Of a stretch of 64,000 bases of DNA, positions 1 through 12,355 are shown piece after piece; the first letter of the stretch is position 1; each line of letters starts with the position of its first letter. The translations under genes were made by a program, and so were the position numbers. The notes below the pieces were generated by a model. The model was not told where the DNA came from. It did not search any database and saw nothing but the letters and a program-made list of their open reading frames with translations. Origin of the DNA: Alnus glutinosa (Eukaryota > Streptophyta > Magnoliopsida > Fagales > Betulaceae); assembly GCF_958979055.1 (NCBI RefSeq), contig NC_084891.1, positions 4,220,501 to 4,284,500 of the forward strand, read 5' to 3'.

Positions 1-39
1 TCACACTCAAAATACAAGCAGGTCATACCCAAAGTACAG

Positions 40-850
40 GCGAGGGGTACTACTTATGATACAACTACCAAAACTAACTATCATTTGTGATACATATCAA
101 AAATTGAGGTACCACATGTGATACCATCTAGAAAATAATGGAACAAACTAAAGTAACCGAAAATCAGTGGATGAAAGGTTGACAAGGGTTGACAAATTTG
201 TGCATGAGGGGATATTTTTTGACATACCATATTAAAAACCATACTACGATTCTATTTGTGATATATATGGAAAACTAAGGTACTGCCTATGATATAAATT
301 AAAAACTGGGGTACCAGCTGTGATACCATTTAGAAAGTAATTGAACAAATTGGGGTAATTGAAAATCAATGAATGAAGGGGCAAATGTTGACAAAGGTTG
401 ACAAATTTGTGAATGAAGGGATATTTTTTGACATACCATATTAAAAAATATATTAAGATACTATCTATGATATATATGCAAAATTGAGGTACTACCTATG
501 ATATAAATTAAAAACCGAGGTACCAGCTATGATACCATTTAGAAATTAATGGAACAAATTGGGGTAACAAAAAATCAGAAGATGAAAAGGCCAAAGCTAA
601 CAAATTTATACATGAAGGGATATTTTTTTGACATAACATATTAAAAACATATTAAGGTACCCTATAAGGTACTATATGTGATACATAGGTAAAACTAAGG
701 TACCACATATGATATAAATTCAAACATGAGGTACCATATGTAATACCGATTAAAAAACAATAGAATAAATTAGGACATGTATAAAGTGACCAAAAAAAAT
801 TTGAGCACGAATGTACATTTGTTGACAAATTAGTGCATTTAGGAAATAAT
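40..850. repeat. About 205-bp degenerate tandem repeat, 3-4 copies
   Basis: The landmark 'gatattttttgacataccat' recurs near 211, 420 and 619, each time followed by 'attaaaaac' and then stretches reading 'gaggtacca...gtgatacc'. Spacing is 200-209 bases and copies differ by scattered substitutions. It sits in the left part of the Mutator-like element and is probably a subterminal repeat array. Confidence 0.75.
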
Positions 851-1071
851 GGAACACTAAAACATATTGAGGTACCATTTGTGATACGTTTCAAAACACT
901 AAGTATCTATTGTGATAATTTGACAAAAGTTAGGTATCAAATGTGATACACTAGAATCCATTCAAACCAGCAGCTCCATCCATAAAACTTACATACTTCC
1001 CATACATATACAAAATACGTACATATCGAAACTACATAATCTACAATTCATATATCAAATTACATTTCATT

Positions 1072-1645
1072 TCATTTCATAAGTGTAACACAAGCAATCA
1101 ACAGAAGGGGAAACCATGACAAGAACAGAGCATACATAAAAAATTTCTCTCTTGCCCTATAGTTGTCATTTTCCTTCTCTAGACACCTGATGATTTCCAA
1201 TTGTTTATCATCCCCTTTCTGTGATTGCCTAACCCTTTCCATGCAACTGACTTTTTCATTTTCTAAATCTTTAATCCTTGCTACCAAAGTACCGTTTTCA
1301 TCCTCCACTTCGTTAAGCTTCTTGGTAATCTCATTTAAGACCTCCACACCCCTTGCACAAGTTGGCTTGTCCAACCATTTGAAAAATTTGCATGCAGCTT
1401 TTATCTGTGTGTTGAAGTATAGCATTCAATCAGCAAAAACTCACTCAAACTATCTATAATTATAACAAAATGCTTACTATTGAGTTGTAAGTGGCGCAAC
1501 CCCAAAATCTTTTTCCAGGGTTTTTCATAGTCCACAAGGCCTTCAATGGTGTGGGTAAATCGCAGAAACAGAAATATGATATATCAACATGACCCACCGA
1601 GGACAATCCAGACGATGACTTCAAGGAACGAACAACACAAAACAC
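1072..1645 (-). CDS. GRF zinc-finger / coiled-coil / membrane-anchor protein (TE-associated)
   Basis: Two exons read leftwards: 1645-1478 (56 codons) and 1404-1072, joined in phase 0 across a GTAAGC...CAG intron, giving 166 aa. Seen: residues about 25-70 contain a GRF-type zinc finger (C-x-C, then NPGKRFWGC, then CKFFKW with the finger split by the intron); residues about 85-140 are a charged heptad-rich coiled coil; the C-terminal ~20 residues are hydrophobic and look like a tail anchor. This architecture is common in short plant GRF proteins of unknown function, often multiplied by transposons. The first ATG of the ORF was chosen; a longer 5' exon cannot be excluded. It lies inside the Mutator-like element, so it may be an element passenger and not a host gene. 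No catalytic domain is present. Confidence 0.6.
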
Positions 1646-2947
1646 ATAACAAACAAAAAATTGTCTAAATCTTCAAACGGAGCATTTTTTTTTTAAACCA
1701 AAAAAAGTTAAGAAAAAAATTAAAAAATTACAAATTTTAGAAAAAAATTTGGCCTAAGAATCGACCTTCTCTACACCACGGGAAACTTCATTCCGTTTGG
1801 AATCTCGTGTGCGACAAGAAGCCATCTCCGGAGATGGTTATATCTGAGCTAGGCAAGTCATCCAACTTTCGTTCACCTCCGGGAGACTTAATGGAGGAAA
1901 TCGGCAAGTTTGCAACTCCAAAAACACTGGCCGGCTTTGTCTAATCGTGTTTGGGAGAGAGTCTGGGGAGAAATCGAGAGAGTTCTAGAGGGAGTCGACC
2001 GGTTCTGTGGATTTGATGGGAGCAAGTTCAGGAGGGAGTTTAGGGATTAGGGTTCTTCTGTCCTCTTCTCTTCGGCAATTTCTTTTTTATTTCCTTTTGA
2101 AATGAACGATGATTCTCTTCTACTTTCAATTTTTTGTTTGAAATATTTGAATATTTCAGTTTTAGTTTTAAGTTTCTTAAATTGCAAAAAATATTTTTCC
2201 CCCAAAATAAACAAATGATGTGGGTGTGTGATATGGAGGTGTTTGGGTGATTTGAGAATAAAGTGGATGCTGGGGTGTCTAACTGAACAGGTGTAGACTT
2301 TTTAGTGGTGCTAAGTGTCAGTGACGTGGCAGGCCGTTAGTTTTGGGACGGAGAAGTTAACTGAGGTACTAATTCGGTTATTTCACAAAACTGAAGTATC
2401 ATCTATGATGCAAATTGAAACTCAGAGACTAAAAAATACAGTTTTCAAAACTCAGGGACCAGAGGAGTATTTAACCCTTTAATTTATTATGATTCTAGGG
2501 GTATTTCATGCTTTTAATTACTTTCTAATATTATTTCATGTGTATTTATTTTTTGGGACGCTATAGGCTATCCCCTGGACAATTGAATCTAGGGACTAGA
2601 ACAAGATGATATTGATGGAGAACCTTATTAGGTTGGTTTTTGAGGAGTTAGACACTGAATTTTCAGGCATCACATTGCCTGGTCATTTCCACCCTCTGTA
2701 TGACTCATTCTTAGGATTTTTTTGGGATTACTATCATTTGTTTTGCTGCCCCAAGTTCACTTGAAAATATAGTATCTCTTGTATTTGATGACTTTATAAC
2801 TTCTAGACTTGGGTTGTAATATTTAATATTTAACTGGGTGACCGATTTCCGACTTTGATACTCAACGTTATCTTTTCCGTTTAGATATGTTTTTTTAAGG
2901 ATGCTTTAGTATTTGCTCTGCTACTATGTGATGTGACTTAGTTAAAT

Positions 2948-2948
<1 letters not shown>

Positions 2949-3003
<55 letters not shown>
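2949..3003. repeat. (TA)n microsatellite
   Basis: About 27 uninterrupted TA dinucleotides. Likely length-polymorphic. Confidence 0.95.
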
Positions 3004-3005
<2 letters not shown>

Positions 3006-4420
3006 TGTGATGTAAGTAACATTTTTCTTCCGCTATTTAGTCCTCTGATGAGGGGGTCCTAGTATTTCTTCGTCTTATTTCCTCAATAAATAAGCTCAGG
3101 GAGATGTACCAAGTTAATTAATTTCATGGGCATTACAAGAGTAGACCCAAGACGTTCGGTCGCAACCGTGGTCATAAAACATTTGAACTCTTCGAATTGC
3201 AGTCACCACCCCCAAACGGTTGATAAGGGCGGATAGCCACCTCGAGCCCAACCTCTTTGAAAAGGCAAACCTAAATTTGAAAACCCTGAGAACAAATTGA
3301 TGTTTGTATACTTTAGTTTTTTTTTTTTTTTTTTTTGAAAAGATTTGTATCCTTTAGTTGAGTTGGCCTTAAGAACCCTAAATTTATACCCATTCAACCA
3401 CGATAGTTGAACTGGCATCAAATTGATCGTATCACACGGATCCATGTATTGAACAGTCTGGATTTAGTAAATTAAAGACCTCTACATTACCTAGGTATTA
3501 CCAGGATCCTCATCCAAGAATTACTTACCAAAAAGATAAAAAGTTTCAAAAAAAAAACTATAAAGAATTGATCCCATGAATCTTTTCAGCCACAACAACA
3601 GTATCACAACAAACAGGTAGCCAACTATTATGGGAGGCTGACTGTACAAAATTTAAGGAAAAATCGCAAAGAAATTAGTGGTAAAACTTATAATTGGTGT
3701 CTAAAAAATGTTTCTATTTTAGAGAATTAAAATTTTATTCAATGTGACTAACTTAGCACGTGGTAGGTTGGAATTTCGAGGGCAAAAAAAAGGAAAGATT
3801 GCGTTCATGTTGATTGGTTACTTGTTTGGCTATCTCCTTCAACCTTCATAAGTGCATCATGGAAAGGGACTCTCTTATGATAATTCTTGCACTTAACCAT
3901 TCAGATCTCAGTACAAACTAGAGGATCTCTCTAATCATCTCAGATGTCATCCTCACTCTTTCTACTTCTTCCAAACAAAAAGCTAAGAAAGTTCACAGAA
4001 GTGTCAACTTTTACACCAATGGTGAAGCTAGAGGGGTTAAACAAACCCCCGGCTTTGACTTGCCTAAATACTCATTAAGTATGAGTACCTGTTTTAATTA
4101 CCCACCATAATGGCACTAACGATCACATGCTATTTCACGTTGAGAGGGTCGGGATTGAGCATGAACTCCTACGCCTGCCTCCTAAAGAACCCTCGACGTG
4201 GGATCGTCGAGGCCATGAGGTGGCTGAGCAAAAAAGAATTTTTGTGTGGTTTGCCTAAAATGGAAATGGAATAAAAGAATAACAACAAGCAGAACACAAG
4301 ATCTAGAATAACATGCATGTAGAGTTTGAGAAAGAATGGTTGGGCTAGCCGCAGTGGTAACGTATGCACCCTAAAATTCTTACATGTATGAGATGTGATT
4401 CCGTTGATACAAAAAAGGAG

Positions 4421-4607
4421 CGTAGATTATCGAACACACTCACAACTCTCAACATTAACAGAAGAACTGGTTAAGGAATGAGAGGAGGACACATGCTAGG
4501 GTTCTGAGAATCCACGTAGATTATCAAACACACTCACAACTCTCAACATTAATAGAAGAACTAGTTGAGGAATGAGAGGAGGACACATGGTAGGGTTTTG
4601 AGAATCC
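4421..4607. repeat. 94-bp tandem duplication
   Basis: 'cgtagattatc' starts both units (4421 and 4515). The units differ at only a few positions and both carry 'gaatgagaggaggacacatg' near their ends. No coding potential. Confidence 0.85.
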
Positions 4608-5468
4608 ACGTTCGAAACTTGAAGGTTGGAAGTGAGGGGTCGACAGTGACCTAAGCAAGAAATTTTACAAAAACATCATACGCAATCAGTTGTAATTGTA
4701 TACATATGTTCCGCGTTCGAATCCATAAACAAATGCATACAGAAATATCTTGTATGAAATCCGTAGTAAATCACATCATATAAACATCGGCATAAACTTG
4801 CATGCTTTCAAGTGTTCTGTTCATTTCCATTTCTTTCTTATGTCACTCTGGGAATTGGTTCCAGAAGGTTATTTAGAATATCCAAATATTACTAACAAAG
4901 TACTTCAACAATTCAACAAAATTGTAGGACTTTGAGAGATCATAGTATAGGGCCTATATATAGGCACGTAAGATGTGAAATGGATTGTTGCACTTTGTCA
5001 CCAATCATGTAGCGGACTAGAACTACAACAGTCTAGCATATCCCAGTATTGGGCCTAGCCTTCTTTGGTCCACAGTTTGAAGTATTTAGCTGTTTGAATC
5101 AGATATAGGAAAGCGCAGAAGGTAAGCAATAGTCAAGAAATCAAAGCCTCTTTCAGTAAGATTTTCGTTTTTCTTTTAACTTTCTCGCACTTTCTCGTCA
5201 ACTTTCTAACTCTCCAAGCACTAAGCTAAGCACCAACTCTTCTTTCACTCACGCACAATCCAGAAGAACCAAACCTCTAAATGTTAACCCTCCGACGCTG
5301 AGAACTCTTCAATTGAGTAAGTCGTCACTCTCACGATTCCATATGAACTGAAATTATGGCTCCGCTACTGTTTTCCCCCATCAAATAATAAAACCAGCCA
5401 CCTCCAAACGTCAATAATGCATTCCCATCTCTCATTTCTCCTCTCTATCTTGCTTGACAATGGAAAAG

Positions 5469-5649
5469 GAGAAATGATAGAGGGGGGACCTTTAACCGGC
5501 CCCCCTCCTCCCTTTACAATTAAAAATGCAAATTTATTTAAAAAATTATACTTTTTGATTGTTTTGTTTTTCTTTTTTGAATACAATTGTATTTTTTATT
5601 GTAAAGGGGGGAGGGGGGCCGATTAAAGGTCCCCTCTCTATCATTTCTC
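5469..5649. mobile_element. Foldback MITE with GC-rich inverted arms
   Basis: The left arm (5469-5520, 'gagaaatgatagagg...', 'cctcctccctttacaa') is the inverted complement of the right arm (about 5596-5649). The centre is AT-rich. The flanks both contain 'tgcttgacaatggaaaag' (near 5450 and 5669), which could be a duplicated target or part of an older repeat. No coding capacity. Confidence 0.7.
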
Positions 5650-6867
5650 GTAATAAACCTATGTGGTTTGCTTGACAATGGAAAAGACCTACCTTTAATT
5701 GCTTTGCTTGTTAGCGCGTGTGTTGCAATTTTGGCCCTGGCCCCCTTTGACAACCCCTTCTCCCTATATTTGAGATGATTTTTTTTTTTTTTGAATGGTA
5801 TTAAAAAGTAATTAATGTGATATAAATTAAAAATAATTTGTATGAAAAAATGAAAAATAATAATAATTATAATTATAATAATAATAATAATTGTACTATA
5901 ATGAGTTTTTTTATTTGAATAATAATAAAACATTGTTGATGTGTTATAAAAAATAAAAATAAAATTAAAATATTTGAAGTTTATATTTTTTTTTTTTTAG
6001 AAAAGAAAAAATAAAAGAATGAGAGGGGAGGATGCTGTCGAACGGGTGGTCCCCACACTCCACAGGCCGTTGGTTTTGGAGATTTTTCGAACTTAACATT
6101 ACTTTGTCGGTTTTTGGCTTGTTTTGTCCACGTCAATCTGATAATTTATTTTTTATGAGGATCAGATAGTTTGGACTACTATTCAACTATTTAAGCCTAT
6201 TAATCAATAAATGATTAATATTTAATTTGATAATTGAAGTCAATAAATTCATGTCAACATCATCGATCATTTTAAGATGCATTTTACAAAAAGTAATGCT
6301 CTACTATTATACGTACGCCAAGATTTACAAACTCATGCATTTGCATAACAACGCTTATACCTCAAATAACATAATATTATTTATTTTTAGCTTTGGAATC
6401 AAATTTTGTAAGAGGTCACTCATTCTGGTACTACTCTCACAGAAGTACACTTAACTGTAGAGTTCTGATAGGTTCATAACTATCACAGTTTTAAAAAGTA
6501 TTGTTTTAAGAAATGTGAGAATATACGTATAAAATAGATTCATATTCTCGTATCCGGTTCCAAGCGATGGGTGAGATGTCACTTATGCTTTGCTTGGAGA
6601 GTTTTAAAGGCATATTCATTCAACATGTGGATACAAATTTAACAAAAATAAAGATATATTTGCTAAATAATAAAAAGTTATTTCTGCTAGCTTTATGATG
6701 GATCGGAAGGTTCATTTATTCCAGTTGTTAAGAACCTCTGGTTTATCATAGTGGTGCAGTTGAAACTTTTATTGCACCAAGTAGTACTCCTTACTTCAAG
6801 TCCTCAGCTTTCCGACCAATCCACCGACAACTTGCATCCTTGACAACTCATCCCTGATCAAACCAAA

Positions 6868-6922
6868 CTTTATAATCTCTGCAACTTTCTCTAACCATCT
6901 CTCTCTCTCTCTCTCTCTTCTC
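6868..6922 (+). promoter_or_regulatory. Putative TATA box and CT-rich leader of SHN
   Basis: A TTTATAATC box lies near 6869-6877, about 60 bases before the ATG, followed by an uninterrupted CT tract at about 6897-6918. CT-rich leaders are common in plant 5' UTRs. The transcription start cannot be located from sequence. Confidence 0.4.
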
Positions 6923-6931
6923 TGGAATAAT

Positions 6932-7642
6932 ATGGTACAATCAAAGAAGTTTAGAGGAGTCAGGCAACGCCAGTGGGGCTCCTGGGTGTCAGAAATTCGC
7001 CATCCATTGCTGTAAGTTCACCCACTCATGTTAAATACATAAGATATCTCTCATGCATGTGTTTGGTTTCATATATATCTCACAATGTCTTGTCCAACTC
7101 ATCCTTACAGGAAGAGAAGGGTGTGGCTAGGCACATTCGAGACAGCAGAGGCTGCGGCGCGGGCATACGACCAGGCATCCATACTGATGAACGGCCAGAA
7201 CGCGAAGACCAACTTTCCCACGTCGAAGGAAGACACATTAAAGCCACGTGATCATGATCAATCCCCGTTGTCTCCCAAGGCTCTGTCGGAGCTTCTTAGC
7301 ACCAAGCTTCGAAAGTGTTGCAAAGACCAATACCCGTCGCTCACTTGCTTAAGGCTCGACGCCGACAACTCCCACATCGGAGTTTGGCAAAAGCGTGCCG
7401 GAGCGCAGTCGGGGTCCAATTGGGTGATGAAAATTGAGCTTGGGAAGAAGCAGAGTGTACAGACTTTGGAGGATGTCGGTTTGTCATGTCCAAGGGTTGA
7501 GATTCATGAGGCTGGAAGTGGGATGGATGAAGAGGACAGCATTGCAATGCAGATGATTGAAGAATTGCTTAACTGGAACTATCCTACTCCTACAAGTAAT
7601 CTTCATGAAGCAAATGGGAACGCTCCTTCTCTCTTACTCTGA
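6932..7642 (+). CDS. SHN1: SHINE/WIN1-type AP2/ERF transcription factor
   Basis: Exon 1 is 6932-7011 and exon 2 is 7111-7642; a 99-base GTAAGT...CAG intron splits a Leu codon. The product has 203 aa, against about 190-200 for the family. Residues 7-63 form one AP2 domain ([32 protein letters not shown]). Beyond it are both conserved SHN-clade blocks: the middle one ([32 protein letters not shown]) and the C-terminal one ([11 protein letters not shown]). The intron after the HPLL residues is typical of SHN genes. Family role: nuclear activator of cutin and wax biosynthesis genes in epidermis and floral organs. The start is the only ATG giving the canonical MVQ-KKFRG N-terminus. The neighbouring LOLITA gene favours the WIN1/SHN1 orthologue over SHN2/3; this rests on remembered Arabidopsis gene order. 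Confidence 0.93.
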
Positions 7643-9427
7643 GTCCTTGAAATTGGGTTAAGTATCTCCTCAAATTCCAAAATATTGTAGGTTCTAAAAT
7701 TACACAATTCAGCTCGAAAAATGCCACTTATTTTCATCATCTTTTTACTCTTTACGTTTTAAAAAAGTTCTGAGTCAAAACCTTCTTCTTCTTCTTTTTT
7801 CTTTTTTTTTTTTTTTATGAAGAAAAAATGTTTTTGTAAAAGAAAAGAAGAAGCTTTTTAAAAAGAAAATTCTTTTTACTTGCTTCAATAACATGCCATA
7901 TTTTCAGTAAACGACATTTTTCAAGCTGTTCGAAGAAATAAAATTCCGTAATTTTAGAATCTAAAATTTTCTTAGAATTTAAGGAGATCGATGGTGATCC
8001 TTGAAATAGAAATCGCTCTTGTAATACTTTTTCTGCAGTTTCCAGTCACAAAATGCCTCCTCAGCTGGACTTAATTCAGCCGAATTATGTGTTGATGAGG
8101 CCACAAAGCATTAATTAGGTACGTACGTAGTACTAATGGTGGTTAATTATGAGCAACAGACTGCTGTCACGTGGTGAACAGTATTCATAATTGCAGCTGT
8201 TATTGGAGGAGTAATTGTAGAGGAGGCATATCTCATCTTTTTTTGCTTTTCTTTTCTTTCCCAAACTGTTAGCTTTAGTTTCTTAGTGAAAGAAAGATGT
8301 ATGATGTATCTATATTGTACCTACTTTTGTTGATATAAAAATGTGTATTTTCGTTTTGTCAAAAAGAGAAGAAAAACTTGTGAAAATCCTGTCTATATAT
8401 AGTTGTTAGTGATACGATAACACATGATTTAATTTAAATAAAAGAAGAAGTAATTAATGTGATTATTTCCTTGCTAAATTGTTGTTCAAAGTTGGCCATC
8501 CTTTATGCCTCAAAGCATGAACATCAATGGGTAGATCATTAACGATTGGTATCAGAGCAGACGTCGCATTATGGATTTAAGTCATGAAAGAGATAACTTA
8601 TAGGCTAGATTAAAATATCTTAATATTATGTATGTTCATAGTCGGAAGCGTGGTGGAATGTTACGAACATTAAGATTAAAGGTTTAATCAAATCAATATC
8701 CAACAATTTTAGAGATTTTTGATCGATGGTTAAGCCCTTAACACAATTCATGAAATTATCGATGGCCGAATTTTTTTTAGCCCTTGAGGACAAGGTCCCG
8801 CTTGAGTGAGAGGTGAATGATGGGCTTCGCAAATCTAATAATTAGTTGTTTATTTATTTTCTTACCCTATTTAGTCTTTATTATTTGGCTTAATAAGCTC
8901 TATATATATATTTTTTTTCTTTAGCTATAAGAATCCCCCTATAAAAGATGGGGTTAGGTTACATTATTTAAGCAGAAGAATAAATGAAGGGCTTCTCCTA
9001 TCCTAAACAGAGACTGAAGTTTATCCTACCTAATTACACTAGGACTAATTTTCTCTTACCCTAAAGGAAGACTGATATTTGTTAGTGTTCTGAATATCTA
9101 TCAGTAATGTTCATTAGTATATATGTGAACACAAGCATTCATACATTTTTTGCATATATATATATATATATAAACAAACAATACTTTCTAAAAAATAAAA
9201 ACTCTTAAAAAAAATGGTCACATATCAAGCCCTCATCTCTTTCTCTATCTTAACATTTGCCAAGCTCCCTCTCCAAATATCAAGAACCAAAAAGTGTAAG
9301 TCCCTCCCCTTCATCACACATCCAGGCCGAGAAAGATAATTAGAATTGGCGGTCAAGATCCCAAACCTATTAAGCTCAAGAGATCGAGAGATAACGTTTG
9401 CATTCCTGACTCATAAAAGAATATTTA
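7643..9427. other. SHN 3' region and intergenic DNA
   Basis: Holds the SHN 3' UTR (polyadenylation signal not certain), a poly-T stretch near 7795, a degenerate LTR-element relic near 8540-8870 and a short TA repeat near 9155. No gene is recognisable. Confidence 0.5.
8540..8870 (+). mobile_element. Relic of an LTR-element leader (PBS-like)
   Basis: 'ttggtatcagagcagacg' near 8546 matches the usual plant primer-binding site complementary to initiator tRNA-Met. About 230 bases on, 'cccttgaggacaaggtcccg' resembles the sequence near polypurine tracts of LTR elements. No LTR pair or coding region could be recognised. Confidence 0.3.
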
Positions 9428-10202
9428 TGCTCCGTTTGTTTCGACGTAAAATAGTTTCCGTCGTAAACTGGTTTCAGGGAAGTTATTTTTCTAGAAAATA
9501 TTTTTCGTCGAAAGCATTTTTCGGTGTTTGGCGCGTACAGAAAATCACAAATATTTTTCATATTTTCATTCAATCATTTTAACCTATAAAAATTAATTTT
9601 TATTCAAAACATATAAATATTAATATAAAATAATATAAAAATCATCGATGACAAGATTCGGTCACTGACCGACAAGATTCTGACCATTTTTACCTGATTC
9701 CGGCTAATATAGCAAGAATTCGAGATAAAGGCCGAAATCCGGATAGTTTCGTCGGAATCTGGGATAGCCGGATTCCAGCGAAAGTGTTCGGATTCCGGCA
9801 GTTTCGCCGGAATCCGGCTCTCTGGCCAGATCCGGCCAGATGGCCGGAATACGGCCTTTCTGGCCAGATCCGGCCGGTCTGGCAAGATTCCGGCAAAGGT
9901 GGCCGGATTCCGTCGCCAAATTCCGGCGACATTAACCGGATGTTGTCGGATTCCGATACTGGTAATATTTCGATGGTGGTCCGCTGCTTGAACGTGAAGG
10001 TCGACTGTATCGTTTAAAATATATCGACCACGTCTGGCGTCTTCAGAAAACGATTTACGCTTTTCATTTTCCGAAATTTACTAAGCATTTTTTGTTAAAC
10101 AGAAATCATTTTTCGGTTGACTATTATTTTCGCCCCCACCAAACACCGAGAAATGCCAAAATCATCTTTCAGAAATCATTTTACGCCGAAACAAACGGAG
10201 CA
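9428..10202. mobile_element. Non-autonomous DNA element, 'GCTCCGTTTGTTTCG' family, copy A
   Basis: The left end 'tgctccgtttgtttcgacg' is the inverted complement of the right end 'cgccgaaacaaacggagca'. The interior carries a dense run of CCGG-containing motifs (about 9750-9960). Other copies lie at 51445-52044 (plus a duplicated partial copy) and 60588-61394. No coding capacity; the short frames across the CCGG region are compositional. A clean target-site duplication was not found, so the superfamily is unassigned. Confidence 0.8.
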
Positions 10203-10589
10203 TTAAATGGAGTAAGAAAAGATTTAGGGAACTAAATGTTTGATGTTTTTAAAAAGTAGTTTACCTAAACTAAAAAAATGTAGATTTTTCTTCTCAAATT
10301 TAGTTAAATTTTGGAGTGACTCATTTTCTCATCCAAATACAGTTGATCGACCATGTGAGCTGTTGCTATCACCAAAGACTGAAAACAGTACTGTTGCTGG
10401 AAGTGTGGCTGCAAGATCATAAAGACAACAATCGACTTAAAAGAGGGCACAACTTTTAGTAGTTGGTTGTTATATCATCAATGCTCCACGAATCAAGGAG
10501 TCACTTCACTCTTTCGTTGCTGCTTCCTAAGTTCCTATCTATCAGAATTCACAAACGATAATTTTATTATTATTATTATTATGAATAAC

Positions 10590-11000
10590 TTGATAAAAGG
10601 TTTTGAATTAACAAATATATTAAATTGAAGTATCTATATTCTAAACGTCTCACTTAAAGGTATTTTGTTAAAATTTACTGTTAAATTCTGTCAAAATTTT
10701 TAAAATACTCCAATATATTTTTTTTTTTTTAAAAAAAATTATAATTTTTTTTTAAGATTTAGGCATGAGTATTTTTACAAATTCTATTAAATTCTGATCA
10801 ACACCTAAATCTTAGCATTTTTTTTTTCTGTTTTTTTCCTAAAAAAAATAGGAATATTTTGGATACTCCATTAGGATTAATATCCTAATGGAGTACCCTT
10901 AAGTAAGACATTTGAAAATATGAATATATCAGTTTGAGACATTTGTTAGTTTAGTACTCTTATATCAAAACGAAGTATAATTCGATACCCTTTTGTGAAG
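10590..11000. mobile_element. Foldback element related to 12356-12810 (degraded)
   Basis: The left part ('aacgtctcacttaaaggtat') and right part ('agtacccttaagtaagac', 'aagtatctatattc' inverted) form loose inverted arms. The interior 'aaatctta' and poly-T segments match the centre of the better-preserved copy at 12356-12810. Boundaries are approximate. Confidence 0.5.
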
Positions 11001-11005
11001 TTATG

Positions 11006-11007
<2 letters not shown>

Positions 11008-11056
<49 letters not shown>
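11008..11056. repeat. (TTA)n microsatellite
   Basis: About 16 TTA units directly next to the foldback element. Confidence 0.95.
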
Positions 11057-11104
11057 GCTTAATTTCATGAATTAATTCTTCATTACTCCCGGTCCCTCTT
11101 TAGT

Positions 11105-11390
11105 ATTTGTTTGAGTTTGCGATTTCAAAAAGCGCGATTTAAAATTACGATTTTAAAATGTGCGATTTGAAAAAAGTGTTTTAAAAACGCAGTTAAGCTT
11201 TTGAGAAAATCGCAGTTTACCGTTTAAAATCGTAAATTAACCTTTAAAATTCTACGTTTTAAAAAAAGCTTCATTTTACTTTTAAATCGTAATTTTTAAA
11301 AACGCAATTTTTAAACAATTTATATTCTTCAATTTAGTTTAAAATCGCACTTGTTACCTACGAAATCACAATTTCAAACGCACCTTTATA
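11105..11390. mobile_element. Tourist-like MITE, copy A
   Basis: The ends 'tttgagtttgcgatttcaaa' and 'gaaatcacaatttcaaacgc' are inverted complements. The whole segment aligns with the better copy at 56646-56961, which has a TTA target duplication. Internal 'aaaatcgc'/'gcgattt' motifs repeat many times. Confidence 0.65.
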
Positions 11391-11529
11391 TTTTTATGTG
11401 CAAGGACTTTTTTTTTGTACTTTTTTTGTGCTCACCGGGACCCTTAATATTATGGATCTTATTGGGGTGCGTGAGCTATCATTTTTTGGGCATTAAAATT
11501 AGTTGGTGGCCGTCCCATTTTTTCTTTTA

Positions 11530-11568
<39 letters not shown>

Positions 11569-12355
11569 CAATCAATCCTGTTTGGGTAGAATAACCCTTC
11601 TACTGTTATCTTTTTGTTTGGATATATTTATGAAGCATAGTTTGAGTTAGTCAAATGTCGCTGCTGGAGTTATCCTATTTAAAAGTTGTCAGAATTATCC
11701 GATCTATTTAACATTGTATTTTATTTAGGATTTTTTTTTTTTTGACATTTTTTTTTTTATTTAGGATTTATTTGCATAGTAATAAAAATATGAGAAAATG
11801 TCAAGTCACTCCTAATCTCCTATGAGTTTTGAGTCTTGACTTGAATATTGGGTTGAATACGTAATTATTTTGTCTTATGTGTTTTATTTTGTATCGTAAA
11901 TAGTACTTTGTTTATCGTTAAAGATAGAAATAATACATTCGTTTAATTTCCGTCCAAAAATTGATGAAAGTCCACGTCAACACCTTTAAGGAGATGACAT
12001 GTGTCCTATGCTTAATTAAAAATTAAAAATAATAAAAACTCTAAAAAAAAAAGAAAAAAAAAGACTTTTAGTGGTAAATAAAATATCTTCTGCAACTGGG
12101 GCGCTTCTGACCTTATATCGATGGTTTTACCGAAGAAGGTCTTTGCCTCGGAATATCCTGACAAAGACCATGTGCCGATTGATTATAGGGATAATAAATA
12201 AAATTGAAACAAGATAAAATCATATATAGAAATGACTTAAAAAAAAAAAGAGGGACAGGGGGTGGTTCAGCTACCCTCAAAGAGCAAAATGGGGGTGGCC
12301 AAAACCACCTCCAAGGCCCCATTTTGCTATTTGGGTTTTAAAAAATTAAAAATAA

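Larger units (their letters stand above)
1..2477. mobile_element. Mutator-like element, right part (left end outside the window)
   Basis: The segment ends at about 2477 with ATTTAACCC, the inverted complement of the GGGTTAAATAC end of the complete Mutator-like MITE at 61961-62349. The last 250 bases repeat short motifs of the kind 'gaggtac...gtgatac', as does the array at 40-850, suggesting long degenerate terminal arms. A GRF zinc-finger gene lies between the arms on the minus strand. No transposase is visible, so this is a non-autonomous or partial copy. The left terminus and the target-site duplication cannot be seen because the element runs off the window. Confidence 0.5.
2478..6867. other. 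Intergenic DNA without a recognisable gene
   Basis: No open frame in this stretch has recognisable protein similarity, and the frames present are short and low-complexity. It holds a TA microsatellite, a 94-bp tandem duplication, a GC-armed foldback element at 5469-5649, and T-rich or A-rich tracts near 3310, 5780 and 5985. The final few hundred bases are presumably the SHN promoter. Confidence 0.6.

Noticed and set aside
5538-5933. 131-residue minus-strand frame
   Set aside because: Poly-Ile and Lys runs from AT microsatellites and a MITE arm; no recognisable domain.
9604-10017. Open frames on both strands over the CCGG-rich region
   Set aside because: Low-complexity translations of a repeated CCGG-rich element core; the same pattern recurs in the copy at 60588-61394.
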